20,178 nucleotides of DNA from Polaromonas sp. GTDB taxonomy: Bacteria > Pseudomonadota > Gammaproteobacteria > Burkholderiales > Burkholderiaceae_C. Shown piece by piece: positions 1 to 7,901 of this stretch. Positions within the stretch are counted from its first letter, which is position 1. Every line of letters begins with the position of its first letter. The DNA lies in assembly GCA_023259235.1 (NCBI GenBank), contig JAHFQQ010000009.1, positions 2,526-22,703 of the forward strand. Direction: 5' to 3'. The position numbers and the translations under genes were made by a program. The notes under the pieces were generated by a model. The model saw only the letters and a list, made by a program, of their open reading frames with translations, searched no databases and had not been told where the DNA came from.

Positions 1-2297
1 ATTACAGCTTTGGCTCCGGTCAGGGGGTCAAGTGCGTGCACTCCGAGCACCTCTATGGCGAATACTGGCACCGCGCATTCACAGTATCGGCTGACACGCC
101 GCACGCAAATTACATTGTCTCGTTTGGTGCCAATGTAGAGATCACCGGTGGGCCTTGTGCTGTGGCGCGGCATGCGGCGGCACGCGTACGTGGAGCACGA
201 CGGGTGCAGGTAGAGCCGCATCTCTCCATCACTGCAGGGGCTTCGGCGGAATGGGTGCCGATCAAACCGAAAACCGATCCGGCCTTCATGTTTGCCATGA
301 TTCATGTGCTGCTGCATGAGAACGCGCACGAACGACTTGACCTCAAATTTTTGCGCGACACTACATCTTCGCCCTACCTGGTTGGGCCACACGGCTACTT
401 TTTGCGTGATCCGGAAAGCCTCAAGCCGCTCCTGTGGGATAACCTTCGCAACACTGCAGTGGCCCACGATACACCCGATATAGAGCCATTGGTCGAAGGC
501 ACTGTGCTGGTGACGGAAGCGATTGAAGTGGGTGCCGACGACGAGCGCTGGCACCATCACGGGATTAATGCCAAAACCTCATTTTCGATGCTGGTGTCGC
601 ACATGCACCAGTACAGCCCCGAATGGGCCGCCGCGATTTGCGATGTGCCTGCGGCCAAGATTCGCCGTATTGCCAATGAATTTCTCGACGAGGCCTGCGT
701 TGGTCAGACCATGGAAGTTGATGGGGAAATGTTGCCATACCGCCCGGTCGCGGTCACGTTGGGGAAAACCGTCAACAACGGCTGGGGTGCCTACGAATGC
801 TGCTGGTCACGCACCATGCTGGCCGTGCTGGTGGGTGCGCTGGAAGTACCCGGTGGTACGCTGGGCACTACGGTACGGCTCAACAAGCCGCATGACGACC
901 GGCACCAGAGCGTTATCCCCGGCCCCGACGGTTTTATGCTTAACAAGCTCAATCCGACCGAAAAGTCGACCTGGCTGAAGAAGCCCAGCGGACGCAATGC
1001 CCACCGCACGCTGGTTCCGCTGGTCGGCAATAATGGCCCCTGGAGCCAGGCGCTCGGACCAACGCATCTGGCCTGGATGTTTCAGAAAGAGTTGCCGCCC
1101 AACTGGTTTGCCGCAAGCAAGCCGGAGATCTGGTTTGCCTATCGTACCAATCCGGCGATTTCGTTCTGGGACACCGATGCCGTAGCTGAAACAATTGCAT
1201 CCTTCCCGTTCACTGTGTGCTTCGTCTATACGCGGGACGAGACCAATCACATGGCCGACATCTTGCTGCCGGAGGCCAGCGACCTGGAAAGCACGCAGTT
1301 GATCCGGCTCGGCAAAACCAAGTTCATGGAGCAGTACTGGCAGCATCAGGGATACATCCTGCGCCAGGCCGCAGTGGCGCCGCTGGGCGAGGCCCGCGAC
1401 TTCACCTGGATCGCGACCGAACTGGCACGCCGCACCAACCTGCTTGAAGCCTACAACGAGGCAATCAACAAAGGTGCCTGCGGAGTGCCGCTGCGAACCG
1501 CGCAGCACGATTTTTCAATCGACCCTGCGGTGGTTCATCCGGTCGATACGATCTGGGATGCGGTGTGTCGCGCGGCCAGCCATGACCTGACCCAGGGCGA
1601 AGAGGTACATGATCTCGACTGGTTCAAGGCCAACGGACTGATGACCAGGCCCTATCCGCATACCAGCTGGTATTTGTATCCGACGATCAAGAAGCAGAAT
1701 CTGCGCTTCGAGCTGCCATACCAGGAACGCCTGATGCGCTCTGGGCGCGAATTGGGCAACCGGCTTCACGAGGGTGAAGTGCGCTGGTGGGATGAACAGC
1801 TTGAGGAATACCAGGCACTGCCGATATGGCACGATTTTCCCGAACTATGGGAGCGCGAATTGGTCCGCAAGGGCCATAAGCCCGAGGACTTTCCATTTTG
1901 GCTGATCGCCACCAAGAGCATGCAGTATCACGCCGGTGGTAACGTTGGCATTCAGCTCATGGATGAGCTTTCGCAAAATGTGCGGGGTCATGGCGGTGTC
2001 ATGATCAACACTGCCGCGGCTGCAAAGATCGGTATTGAAGACGGCGATATGCTGGAGATTACGTCGGTGCTTGGCAGCACGCAAGGCGCGGCGGTCGTGG
2101 TGCAGGGCATCCGGCCTGATACGCTGGTCATTGTTGGGCAGTTCGGCCATTGGGCGACGCCTTACGCAAAGGATATCAAGGCCCCGACCTTGAACTCAAT
2201 CACGCCAATGTCGCTTGAGCTGACTGACGCCACCGGCTCCGGTGCAGATATCGTGCGTGTCAGTATCCGGCGAATGGCCGTCGAAGCCCACGCCTGA
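1..2297 (+). CDS. Molybdopterin (Mo-bisPGD) oxidoreductase, large subunit, 5'-truncated by window edge
   Basis: The reading frame is open from base 3, so the gene starts left of the window; the GTG at 36 is only an internal codon. The visible part is about 760 residues of a DMSO-reductase-superfamily catalytic subunit. The first residues are of the type GQGVKC and HSEHLYGEYWHRAF, followed by SFGANVE, which fits the cofactor-binding part after the N-terminal Fe-S region. Further on are DETNHMADILLPEASDLES, typical of these enzymes, and near residue 620-740 a C-terminal dinucleotide-binding barrel domain (AAKIGIEDGDMLEITS; FGHWATPYAKD). The N-terminal Cys cluster and the Mo ligand are outside the window. 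Overall style recalls PadB, the phenylacetyl-CoA:acceptor oxidoreductase large subunit, but the substrate is not determinable here. fdhD follows after 13 bp and is a maturation factor for this cofactor class, supporting a shared transcript. No twin-arginine signal can be assessed. Confidence 0.88.
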   Translation, partial: YSFGSGQGVKCVHSEHLYGEYWHRAFTVSADTPHANYIVSFGANVEITGGPCAVARHAAARVRGARRVQVEPHLSITAGASAEWVPIKPKTDPAFMFAMIHVLLHENAHERLDLKFLRDTTSSPYLVGPHGYFLRDPESLKPLLWDNLRNTAVAHDTPDIEPLVEGTVLVTEAIEVGADDERWHHHGINAKTSFSMLVSHMHQYSPEWAAAICDVPAAKIRRIANEFLDEACVGQTMEVDGEMLPYRPVAVTLGKTVNNGWGAYECCWSRTMLAVLVGALEVPGGTLGTTVRLNKPHDDRHQSVIPGPDGFMLNKLNPTEKSTWLKKPSGRNAHRTLVPLVGNNGPWSQALGPTHLAWMFQKELPPNWFAASKPEIWFAYRTNPAISFWDTDAVAETIASFPFTVCFVYTRDETNHMADILLPEASDLESTQLIRLGKTKFMEQYWQHQGYILRQAAVAPLGEARDFTWIATELARRTNLLEAYNEAINKGACGVPLRTAQHDFSIDPAVVHPVDTIWDAVCRAASHDLTQGEEVHDLDWFKANGLMTRPYPHTSWYLYPTIKKQNLRFELPYQERLMRSGRELGNRLHEGEVRWWDEQLEEYQALPIWHDFPELWERELVRKGHKPEDFPFWLIATKSMQYHAGGNVGIQLMDELSQNVRGHGGVMINTAAAAKIGIEDGDMLEITSVLGSTQGAAVVVQGIRPDTLVIVGQFGHWATPYAKDIKAPTLNSITPMSLELTDATGSGADIVRVSIRRMAVEAHA

Positions 2298-2310
2298 GGC
2301 CGAGTTAATC

Positions 2311-3195
2311 ATGCGCCGCGACGAAATGACCAGCACGCCGGAGTGCGGCGGCATGCGCAATGTGGCCTCACATCGGTTTCCAGGTGCTGGCCATCCGGCG
2401 ATAGCTGAGGACTGCTGGGTGGTTGAAGAGCGGGCGCTGTTCATCCAGGTCGCTGAGGTGGGTTTGTACACCATGATGTGGACCCGTACCGATGTCGCTG
2501 CCGGTGCCGCGGGTTTTTTGCCGCACGACGGAGTGTTGGGCGAGGCGCCGGAGGCCTTGGCGCTGTGCGCTGGTTTCCTGTTCACGGAAAGCATGATCGA
2601 TTCGATGGCCGATATCGAGTCGCTGGCAATCTGTCCGGATGATCCAGACGTGGTGAAAGTAAAACTGGTTGATCCGTCGCGTGTGCGCAACAACCGGCGC
2701 AGCGGAATCGTCGCCAGTTCCTGTGGCATCTGCGGCGAGGTTGGGGAAGTCGGGAGTCTGTACGCTGGCATACCGACGGTCACTGATACGCTGCGCATCG
2801 ACCCGGTCCGCTTTGCGCCATTAATGGAGGCATTGAGAAGCCGGCAGGCTGTCTTCAATAGCACTGGCGGCACTCATGCCGCGGCATTGTTTTCGCATGA
2901 TGTTGTGCTGCTCTCCAGCGCGGAAGATCTGGGGCGGCACAACGCACTGGACAAGGTGATCGGGCAGCGCCTGCTGGGCGGCCTGACCACGGCCAGATGT
3001 GGCGTGATACTGTCAGGCCGCGTCAGCCTTGAATTGATCATCAAAGCGGCGCGCGCAGGCATCGAAATCATTGGTGCCGTATCGGCACCGTCGTCGCTCG
3101 CAATCGAGGCGGCTGAACAGCTTGGTGTGACGCTCTGCGGCTTTGTTCGCCAAGGCCGGCTCACCGCGTTTACACATCCCCATCGACTGGTGTGA
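2311..3195 (+). CDS. fdhD: FdhD, sulfurtransferase for Mo-bisPGD enzymes
   Basis: This 294-aa protein is FdhD. In characterised homologs it passes sulfur from the IscS cysteine desulfurase to the Mo-bis(PGD) cofactor of formate dehydrogenases, which is needed for activity. Seen here are the conserved SSCGICG motif with C138 and C141 (the CxxC equivalent to C121/C124 of E. coli FdhD), then FNSTGGTHAAALF, DLGRHNALDKVIG, SGRVSLELIIKAARAGI and the SAPSSLAIEAAEQLG C-terminal signature. The start at 2311 is preferred because an ATG at 2242 would overlap the upstream gene by 56 bp and add residues that do not look like the family; a purine-rich stretch lies before 2311. It sits 13 bp after the Mo enzyme, so it is probably dedicated to it. 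It is not expected to serve hcrCAB, whose cofactor is a mono-dinucleotide type usually handled by XdhC-like proteins. Confidence 0.92.
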   Translation: MRRDEMTSTPECGGMRNVASHRFPGAGHPAIAEDCWVVEERALFIQVAEVGLYTMMWTRTDVAAGAAGFLPHDGVLGEAPEALALCAGFLFTESMIDSMADIESLAICPDDPDVVKVKLVDPSRVRNNRRSGIVASSCGICGEVGEVGSLYAGIPTVTDTLRIDPVRFAPLMEALRSRQAVFNSTGGTHAAALFSHDVVLLSSAEDLGRHNALDKVIGQRLLGGLTTARCGVILSGRVSLELIIKAARAGIEIIGAVSAPSSLAIEAAEQLGVTLCGFVRQGRLTAFTHPHRLV

Positions 3196-3292
3196 GCATC
3201 GCAGCAGGGCGTCTGACATATCTGACACCAGCCGCGCGCCACAAATCAATTGGTCGCAATGAGCGAAGTATCCAGATCAAGGAGAGACAATC

Positions 3293-3712
3293 ATGGCAAT
3301 GGCAGAAACCGCGCGTGGGACAGTGCATGAATGGCAGCGTGACCATATGGGCCACATCAATATACGTGCCTACATGGAGTTTTTCGAGGAAGCCTGCTGG
3401 CAGTTCTACGCGATGCTTGGTCTGACAGCGTCGCGCTTGCGCAGCGGCGAAGTTCATCTGGCGGCGGTGCAACAAAACATAAGTTACCAAAAAGAGCTCT
3501 ACCCCGGGGACACCATCGCGGTGCGCACAGGGGTGCTGGAGATGCGCGAGAAAGTATTGCGCTTTCGGCATGAATTGTTCAATACAGAGTCCGGTGATGT
3601 TTGTTCCACCTGTGATTTCACGGTCGTCTGCCTCGACCCGAAGGCACGCAAGTCACGCCCCTTTCCGTCCGACTCAATACTGCGGGCAAACGAACTCCGG
3701 TTGCCGTCGTAA
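3293..3712 (+). CDS. Hot-dog fold acyl-CoA thioesterase (4HBT/FadM type)
   Basis: A 139-aa single-domain hot-dog protein. The motif DHMGHINIRAYMEFFEEA at residues 17-34 is the family's substrate-pocket signature (D-x-x-G-H-[IV]-N), with Asp17 at the position expected for the catalytic acid of 4-hydroxybenzoyl-CoA thioesterase-type enzymes. A second conserved stretch (QNISYQKELYPGDTI, about residues 62-76) forms the central strand. The length is normal for the family. A strong Shine-Dalgarno (AAGGAGA, 3279-3285) fixes the ATG at 3293. It lies 97 bp after fdhD and 319 bp before hcrC. Family knowledge says it would hydrolyse a CoA thioester. That its substrate is an aromatic CoA ester of this pathway is an inference from location only; it could equally be a housekeeping-type thioesterase. 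Confidence 0.82.
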   Translation: MAMAETARGTVHEWQRDHMGHINIRAYMEFFEEACWQFYAMLGLTASRLRSGEVHLAAVQQNISYQKELYPGDTIAVRTGVLEMREKVLRFRHELFNTESGDVCSTCDFTVVCLDPKARKSRPFPSDSILRANELRLPS

Positions 3713-4031
3713 CAACACAAGCGCACCCTCTATATGCTTGCCGTCCCATGACGGCCGCAGGGTCCCTCCCAGGGGAATTGGAGCGAACTGGGCAGTTGTA
3801 TTTCCAAAGTCTCGGTTGCATCTGTCCAGCGGACATGTGACGGCCTGCCCAGGCCCTTCCGGCCGTCATTGCTGGACCTGCATTCACTCAAACCTCCTTT
3901 GGCGCACCTGTTTCCGCCTGAATTGCAAGTTTTTTACTAGGTTTTAGTAAAATTGTTTTATATAAAACAATTTTTGCGTTATCCTTGCATGTCGCTGCAG
4001 GCTTTTCGCAGCAACCCAAGAGGAGAAGTCC
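3713..4031. other. 319-bp intergenic region before hcrC
   Basis: No gene was found here. Just after the thioesterase stop is a hairpin GCCGTC-CCAT-GACGGC (3740-3755), and further on a longer-looped one with arms TGACGGCC (3838-3845) and GGCCGTCA (3861-3868). Neither is followed by a T run, so a terminator role is only possible. The last 100 bp become AT-rich and hold the two overlapping palindromes listed separately, then a Shine-Dalgarno AGGAG (4021-4025). Confidence 0.6.
3932..3974. promoter_or_regulatory. Two overlapping inverted repeats upstream of hcrCAB: probable operator/promoter
   Basis: The left element has arms TTTTACTA (3932-3939) and TAGTAAAA (3945-3952) with a 5-bp spacer. The right element is a perfect 26-bp palindrome at 3949-3974 with the 20-bp core ATTGTTTTATATAAAACAAT centred at 3961/3962. 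They overlap by 4 bp. The block ends 57 bp before the hcrC ATG and stands out as AT-rich in a GC-rich region. This is the expected placement for a repressor or activator site of an effector-controlled catabolic operon (MarR-, TetR- or GntR-type dyads look like this). No cognate regulator gene was identified with certainty. A promoter may be embedded here, but I see no clear -35/-10 pair. Confidence 0.7.
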
Positions 4032-4523
4032 ATGAAGAAACTTGTTTCAATCCGAGTCAACGGCCAGTTGCGCAGCGACGCGGTGCCGGACAATTTGCTG
4101 CTGCTCGACTACTTGCGCGAGACGCTTGCCCTGACCGGCACCAAGCAGGGATGCGACGGAGGTGAATGTGGCGCATGCACAGTCCTGGTCGATGGAGTGC
4201 CACGGCTGGCCTGCGTGACACTGGCCGCAAGCGTGGCTGACCGCCATGTTGAAACGGTCGAGTCGCTGGCCAAGGCAGGCCGCCTGTCAGCACTCCAGAA
4301 AGCGTTCAACGAAAAGCTCGGAACGCAGTGTGGCTATTGCACGCCCGGGATGATCATGGTCTCCGAAGCTTTGCTGCGCAATAACGCCAATCCCTCTGCG
4401 GAAGAGATTCGCGCTGCGCTGGCTGGCAATCTGTGTCGCTGCACCGGGTACGTAAAGATTATCGACTCTGTGCAAACCGCTGCGCGCAACCGCGATGGTG
4501 TCACTGAAGGAGCAGCCGCATGA
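4032..4523 (+). CDS. hcrC: 4-hydroxybenzoyl-CoA reductase, gamma subunit (2x[2Fe-2S])
   Basis: This 163-aa protein is the small iron-sulfur subunit of a xanthine-oxidase-family hydroxylase/reductase. Residues 1-75 form a plant-ferredoxin-type domain with C41, C46, C49 (CDGGECGACT) and C61. Residues 76-150 form the helical domain with C100, C103 (CGYCTPGMIM) and C135, C137 (NLCRCTGY). From memory the sequence closely follows HcrC of Thauera aromatica along its whole length (DNLLLLDYLRET; TGTKQGCDGGECGACTVLVD). It carries electrons between the flavin/4Fe-4S subunit and the Mo subunit. The start at 4032 has a good Shine-Dalgarno (AGGAG, 6 bp away). Its stop overlaps the hcrA start by 4 bp (ATGA), indicating translational coupling. 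Other small subunits of the superfamily (CoxS, xanthine dehydrogenase) share the motifs, but the flanking hcrA and hcrB decide the call. Confidence 0.92.
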   Translation: MKKLVSIRVNGQLRSDAVPDNLLLLDYLRETLALTGTKQGCDGGECGACTVLVDGVPRLACVTLAASVADRHVETVESLAKAGRLSALQKAFNEKLGTQCGYCTPGMIMVSEALLRNNANPSAEEIRAALAGNLCRCTGYVKIIDSVQTAARNRDGVTEGAAA

Positions 4524-6865
4524 ACCCGCAACGCAAAAAAGGTGCCGGCGACCGCATACCGCTGATCGATGGCATCGAAAAGGTCACTGGCCGTGCCCAC
4601 TACACGGCTGATCTGTTTGCACCAGAAGCAATGGTCGGCCGCATCTACCGCAGTCCTTATGCCCACGCCGACATTATCAGCATTGATATCTCTGAAGCAC
4701 TGGCACTGCCGGGCGTGGTGGCGATCATTACCGGTGATGCGTGCGACAAGCCTTACGGCATCCTGCCGGTAGCGCAAAACGAATTTCCGCTCGCCCGCGA
4801 CCGGGTACGCTATTTCGGAGAGCCAGTCGCGGCGGTGGCTGCAGTGGACGAGGAAACAGCAGCCGCGGCCCTCAGGCTGATTCGCATGGAAGTGCGCGAA
4901 TTGCCTGTCTATACCGACGCGGCCAGCGCCCGCGCGCCCGACGCCGTGTTATTGCACGAAAATCGAAAAGGGAACCTCGAGCGTGAAGTGCACAACGAAT
5001 TCGGCGACGTTGCCACTGGATTTTCCGATGCCGATCTGGTACGTGAAGAATCATTTCAATGCGCCGAGGTCACGCACGCGCACATGGAACCACACGCCGC
5101 AATGGCCACCTATGACGTTGAACGCGACCACCTGACCCTGCATTCCGTCAGCCAGGTTCCGTACTACGTTCACCTGACGCTGGCGTCGTGCATGGGTCTG
5201 GACACTTCGCATATTCGTGTCATCAAGCCTTTCATTGGAGGAGGTTTTGGGGCGCGCACCGAGACCCTCAACTTCGAGGTGATCTGTGGATTGCTGGCGC
5301 GTGCGGCAGGTGGCACGGTGCGGATGAAACTGTCGCGTGAGGAAACCTTTCTGACTCATCGTGGCCGGCCGGAAAGCACCATGCGCATGAAGATCGGAAT
5401 GAAAAAGGACGGCCGTCTCACCGCCTGCCATCTGGAAATGACGATGCGCGGAGGCGCTTACGGTGGATACGGCATCGTTACCATTTTGTATGCTGGCGCG
5501 CTGCTTAACGGTTTGTACGATATTCCCGCGGTCAAGTACGACGGATATCGCGTTTACTGCAACACGCCACCGTGCGGCGCCATGCGCGGCCATGGTTCAG
5601 TCAATACGCGCTTCGGATTTGAGGCGCTGATGGATTCGATGGCGAAGGAGCTGGGGCTTGACCCGATGAGCGTGCGCCGCCGCAACCTGCTGGCCGCGCC
5701 GTCCGACACCATCAACGGATTGAAGGTCATGTCATATGGGCTGTCCGAGTGCCTGGACAAAGTCGAACAGGCCAGCGGCTGGCGCCAGCGCATCGGCAAG
5801 CTGCCGCCGGGGCACGGACTGGGGGTGGCATGTTCACACTTCGTCAGTGGTTCGGCCAAGCCGGTGCACTGGACCGGAGAGCCGCATGCAACCATTATTC
5901 TGAAGCTCGATTTCGATGCCGGTATCACCATACTCACCGGTGCCGCCGATATTGGCCAGGGGTCCTCGACCATTCTCGCGCAAGCTATAGTGGAAGTGCT
6001 GGGCGTTGACTACGGGCGGGTGCGGGTGATCGCCAACGACTCGGCCATTACGCCCAAGGACAACGGATCGTATTCGTCCCGGGTCACGTTCATGGTTGGC
6101 AATGCGGCAATCCAGGCCGCAGAGAACCTCAAGAAGATTCTGGTTGAAGCCGCTGCCCGCCGGCTGCAGGTCACGCCGGAACAGGTTGATTGCCTGGGCG
6201 AGGTCTATACGGTGATTGGTCAGCCCGAGCATGCGGTTGCCTTCAACGATGTGGTGGCGCAAGCGCTGGTTGATACCGGAACGATCACCGTCAAGGGCAC
6301 CTATACCTGTCCGATTGAGTTTCAGGGCGGCAAGCAAAAAGGCGGTGCGGTGGGTTCAACCATGGGGTTTTCATATGCCGCCTCGGTGGTCGAAGTGTGT
6401 GTCGATAGCGAACTGGGCACGGTAAAGATCGAAAAGGTATGGACCGCGCTGGACTGCGGCTTTGCAATCAACCCCTTGTCCGTCGAAGGCCAGGTGCAGG
6501 GCGCGGTATGGATGGGAATGGGCCAGGCACTGTCCGAAGAAACCACCTACGGCAAGGACGGAAAGCACGCCGCGGCCAGCATGCTGGAATATCGCGTGCC
6601 AACCTTTGTCGAGTCGCCGGACATTGAGGTGTTCATTGTCGAAACCATCGACCCCAACGGTCCGTTTGGCGCCAAGGAGGCCAGCGAGGGGCCGCTTGCA
6701 GGAATACCGGCGGCAATTGCCGCGGCGGTACAAAATGCGACCGGCACCAAAGTCAATCAGCTTCCGCTGACGCCTGATCGGGTACTGGAAGCAATTTCAG
6801 GCCGCAAACGCAGCCCTGTACGCGCCAAGCCAGTACCAACCATTATTGAAGAGGAAGTCGCCTGA
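4520..6865 (+). CDS. hcrA: 4-hydroxybenzoyl-CoA reductase, alpha subunit (molybdenum)
   Basis: This 781-aa protein is the catalytic Mo subunit that reductively removes the para-hydroxyl of 4-hydroxybenzoyl-CoA to give benzoyl-CoA, entering the anaerobic benzoyl-CoA pathway. Visible features are the N-terminal a/b-hammerhead domain (IPLIDGIEKVTGRAHYTADL, about residues 13-32), the Mo-cofactor loop GGGFGAR (residues 240-246), PCGAMRGHGSVNTRFGFEAL, TGAADIGQGSSTILAQ, NGSYSSRVTFMVGNA, and GPFGAKEASEGPLAG, where Glu720 is placed at the conserved active-site glutamate of the family. These blocks match the Thauera HcrA sequence as I remember it, which is about 769 aa. A Shine-Dalgarno AAGGAG precedes 4520. 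It overlaps hcrC by 4 bp and hcrB by 1 bp (TGATG), so the three subunits are co-translated as an operon. The C-terminal dozen residues are a basic/proline extension without recognised role. Confidence 0.93.
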   Translation: MNPQRKKGAGDRIPLIDGIEKVTGRAHYTADLFAPEAMVGRIYRSPYAHADIISIDISEALALPGVVAIITGDACDKPYGILPVAQNEFPLARDRVRYFGEPVAAVAAVDEETAAAALRLIRMEVRELPVYTDAASARAPDAVLLHENRKGNLEREVHNEFGDVATGFSDADLVREESFQCAEVTHAHMEPHAAMATYDVERDHLTLHSVSQVPYYVHLTLASCMGLDTSHIRVIKPFIGGGFGARTETLNFEVICGLLARAAGGTVRMKLSREETFLTHRGRPESTMRMKIGMKKDGRLTACHLEMTMRGGAYGGYGIVTILYAGALLNGLYDIPAVKYDGYRVYCNTPPCGAMRGHGSVNTRFGFEALMDSMAKELGLDPMSVRRRNLLAAPSDTINGLKVMSYGLSECLDKVEQASGWRQRIGKLPPGHGLGVACSHFVSGSAKPVHWTGEPHATIILKLDFDAGITILTGAADIGQGSSTILAQAIVEVLGVDYGRVRVIANDSAITPKDNGSYSSRVTFMVGNAAIQAAENLKKILVEAAARRLQVTPEQVDCLGEVYTVIGQPEHAVAFNDVVAQALVDTGTITVKGTYTCPIEFQGGKQKGGAVGSTMGFSYAASVVEVCVDSELGTVKIEKVWTALDCGFAINPLSVEGQVQGAVWMGMGQALSEETTYGKDGKHAAASMLEYRVPTFVESPDIEVFIVETIDPNGPFGAKEASEGPLAGIPAAIAAAVQNATGTKVNQLPLTPDRVLEAISGRKRSPVRAKPVPTIIEEEVA

Positions 6866-7836
6866 TGGAATTGCTACCCAACTTCAGCTTGCTGCGACCG
6901 CATTCGATCACCGAGGCCGTGGCGGCCCGGGCGGGTGCTGGTGAAACCCGCTTCATGGCGGGCGGCACCGACCTGTTGCCAGCAATGCGGCGCGGCCTGA
7001 CTCAGGCAGACACCGTGATCGACTTGAGCGATGTTGCAGAACTGCGCGGCATTGCGGCTGACGACCACGGCGTGCGCATTGGTGCCGGCACCAGCATCGA
7101 GCAACTGGCTGCGCACCCGCTGCTGGCGCGCAACTACCCGGCCGTCGCACAGGCCGCGCTGGCAATTGCCGGCCCAACCCATCGCGCAGTCGGCACGCTC
7201 GGTGGCAACCTTTGTCTGGATACACGCTGCCGCTATTACAACCAGAGCGAACCATGGCGCACGGCGAACAACTTCTGCATGAAGCTGTCCGGGGACGTCT
7301 GTCGTGTCGCCCCCAAGTCGGATCGCTGCTACGCTGCCTATAGCGGCGACATGGCGCCGACGCTGATGGTGCATGGGGCCGTTGCCGAGATCGCCGGACC
7401 GGGCGGGCGCCGTCAGGCCCCGCTGGCAGAAATCTTTGCCGATGACGGCATCGCCTACCTCACGCTCGCACCGGGTGAATTGCTGGTGGCGGTGAACCTG
7501 CCCGCAGCCGGCGGCTGGCGTTCCGGCTACGAAAAGATTCGAACTCGCGGTGCGATTGATTTTCCGCTGGTTGGGGTTGCCGTGGCATTGCGTTGCACCG
7601 ACGGCAGGCTGCATGACTTGCGCATCGCCACAACGGGAACTGACTCGCAGCCGCTGATGATCACCGGACTGGATGAGTTCCTCGGGTTACCGCTTGACGA
7701 TGCGTTGCCGCGCATTGACAAGCTCTTGCGCAAGCAGGTCGGCCCGATGGAGACCACTATTACGCCAGCCACCTACCGCCGTCGCGTCGTGCCGGTTCTG
7801 GTGCGCCGGCTGATTCATCGCTTGATGGCTGACTAA
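6865..7836 (+). CDS. hcrB: 4-hydroxybenzoyl-CoA reductase, beta subunit (FAD, extra [4Fe-4S])
   Basis: This 323-aa protein is the FAD subunit. The FAD-binding loops are FMAGGTDLLPAM (residues 30-41) and AGPTHRAVGTLGGNLCLDTR (102-121). After it lies the insertion that is special to 4-hydroxybenzoyl-CoA reductases, with C122, C138, C146 and C155. In the Thauera enzyme these positions bind a [4Fe-4S] cluster absent from other xanthine-oxidase-family members, and even the numbering agrees with what I remember. This is the strongest single argument for naming the operon hcr rather than xdh, cox or another aromatic hydroxylase. The reductive direction needs a low-potential donor such as ferredoxin. 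The start overlaps the hcrA stop by 1 bp, and GAGGAAG lies just upstream. It is the last gene of the operon; a GC-rich hairpin follows 30 bp later. Confidence 0.93.
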   Translation: MELLPNFSLLRPHSITEAVAARAGAGETRFMAGGTDLLPAMRRGLTQADTVIDLSDVAELRGIAADDHGVRIGAGTSIEQLAAHPLLARNYPAVAQAALAIAGPTHRAVGTLGGNLCLDTRCRYYNQSEPWRTANNFCMKLSGDVCRVAPKSDRCYAAYSGDMAPTLMVHGAVAEIAGPGGRRQAPLAEIFADDGIAYLTLAPGELLVAVNLPAAGGWRSGYEKIRTRGAIDFPLVGVAVALRCTDGRLHDLRIATTGTDSQPLMITGLDEFLGLPLDDALPRIDKLLRKQVGPMETTITPATYRRRVVPVLVRRLIHRLMAD

Positions 7837-7866
7837 CGTCGCCTCAGCAGTTTTGGGCATTGGCGC

Positions 7867-7882
7867 GCCCCTTGCAAGGGGC
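7867..7882. terminator. GC-rich palindrome between convergent hcrB and phasin-like gene
   Basis: GCCCCTTGCAAGGGGC is a perfect 16-bp palindrome 30 bp after the hcrB stop and 20 bp after the end of the convergent gene. A second hairpin, GCTGCC (7892-7897) with GGCAGC (7905-7910), overlaps the phasin stop codon. Neither is followed by a clear T run, so intrinsic termination (possibly bidirectional) is plausible, not proven. Confidence 0.45.
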
Positions 7883-7901
7883 CGTTGCCAGGCTGCCCGA
7901 A

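Noticed and set aside
807..1508. 233-codon open frame on the minus strand
   Set aside because: It lies entirely inside the Mo oxidoreductase, whose conserved motifs are on the plus strand; the antisense translation has no family features.
2242..2310. Upstream extension of fdhD
   Set aside because: It would overlap the Mo enzyme gene by 56 bp and adds residues foreign to the family; the ATG at 2311 is better placed.
3740..3868. Strong intrinsic terminators after the thioesterase gene
   Set aside because: The two hairpins have short stems or a long loop and no following T run, so they are described only as possible structures.
4032..7836. Xanthine dehydrogenase or CO dehydrogenase operon
   Set aside because: The beta subunit has the four-cysteine insertion (C122, C138, C146, C155) characteristic of 4-hydroxybenzoyl-CoA reductase, and the alpha subunit matches HcrA motif by motif.
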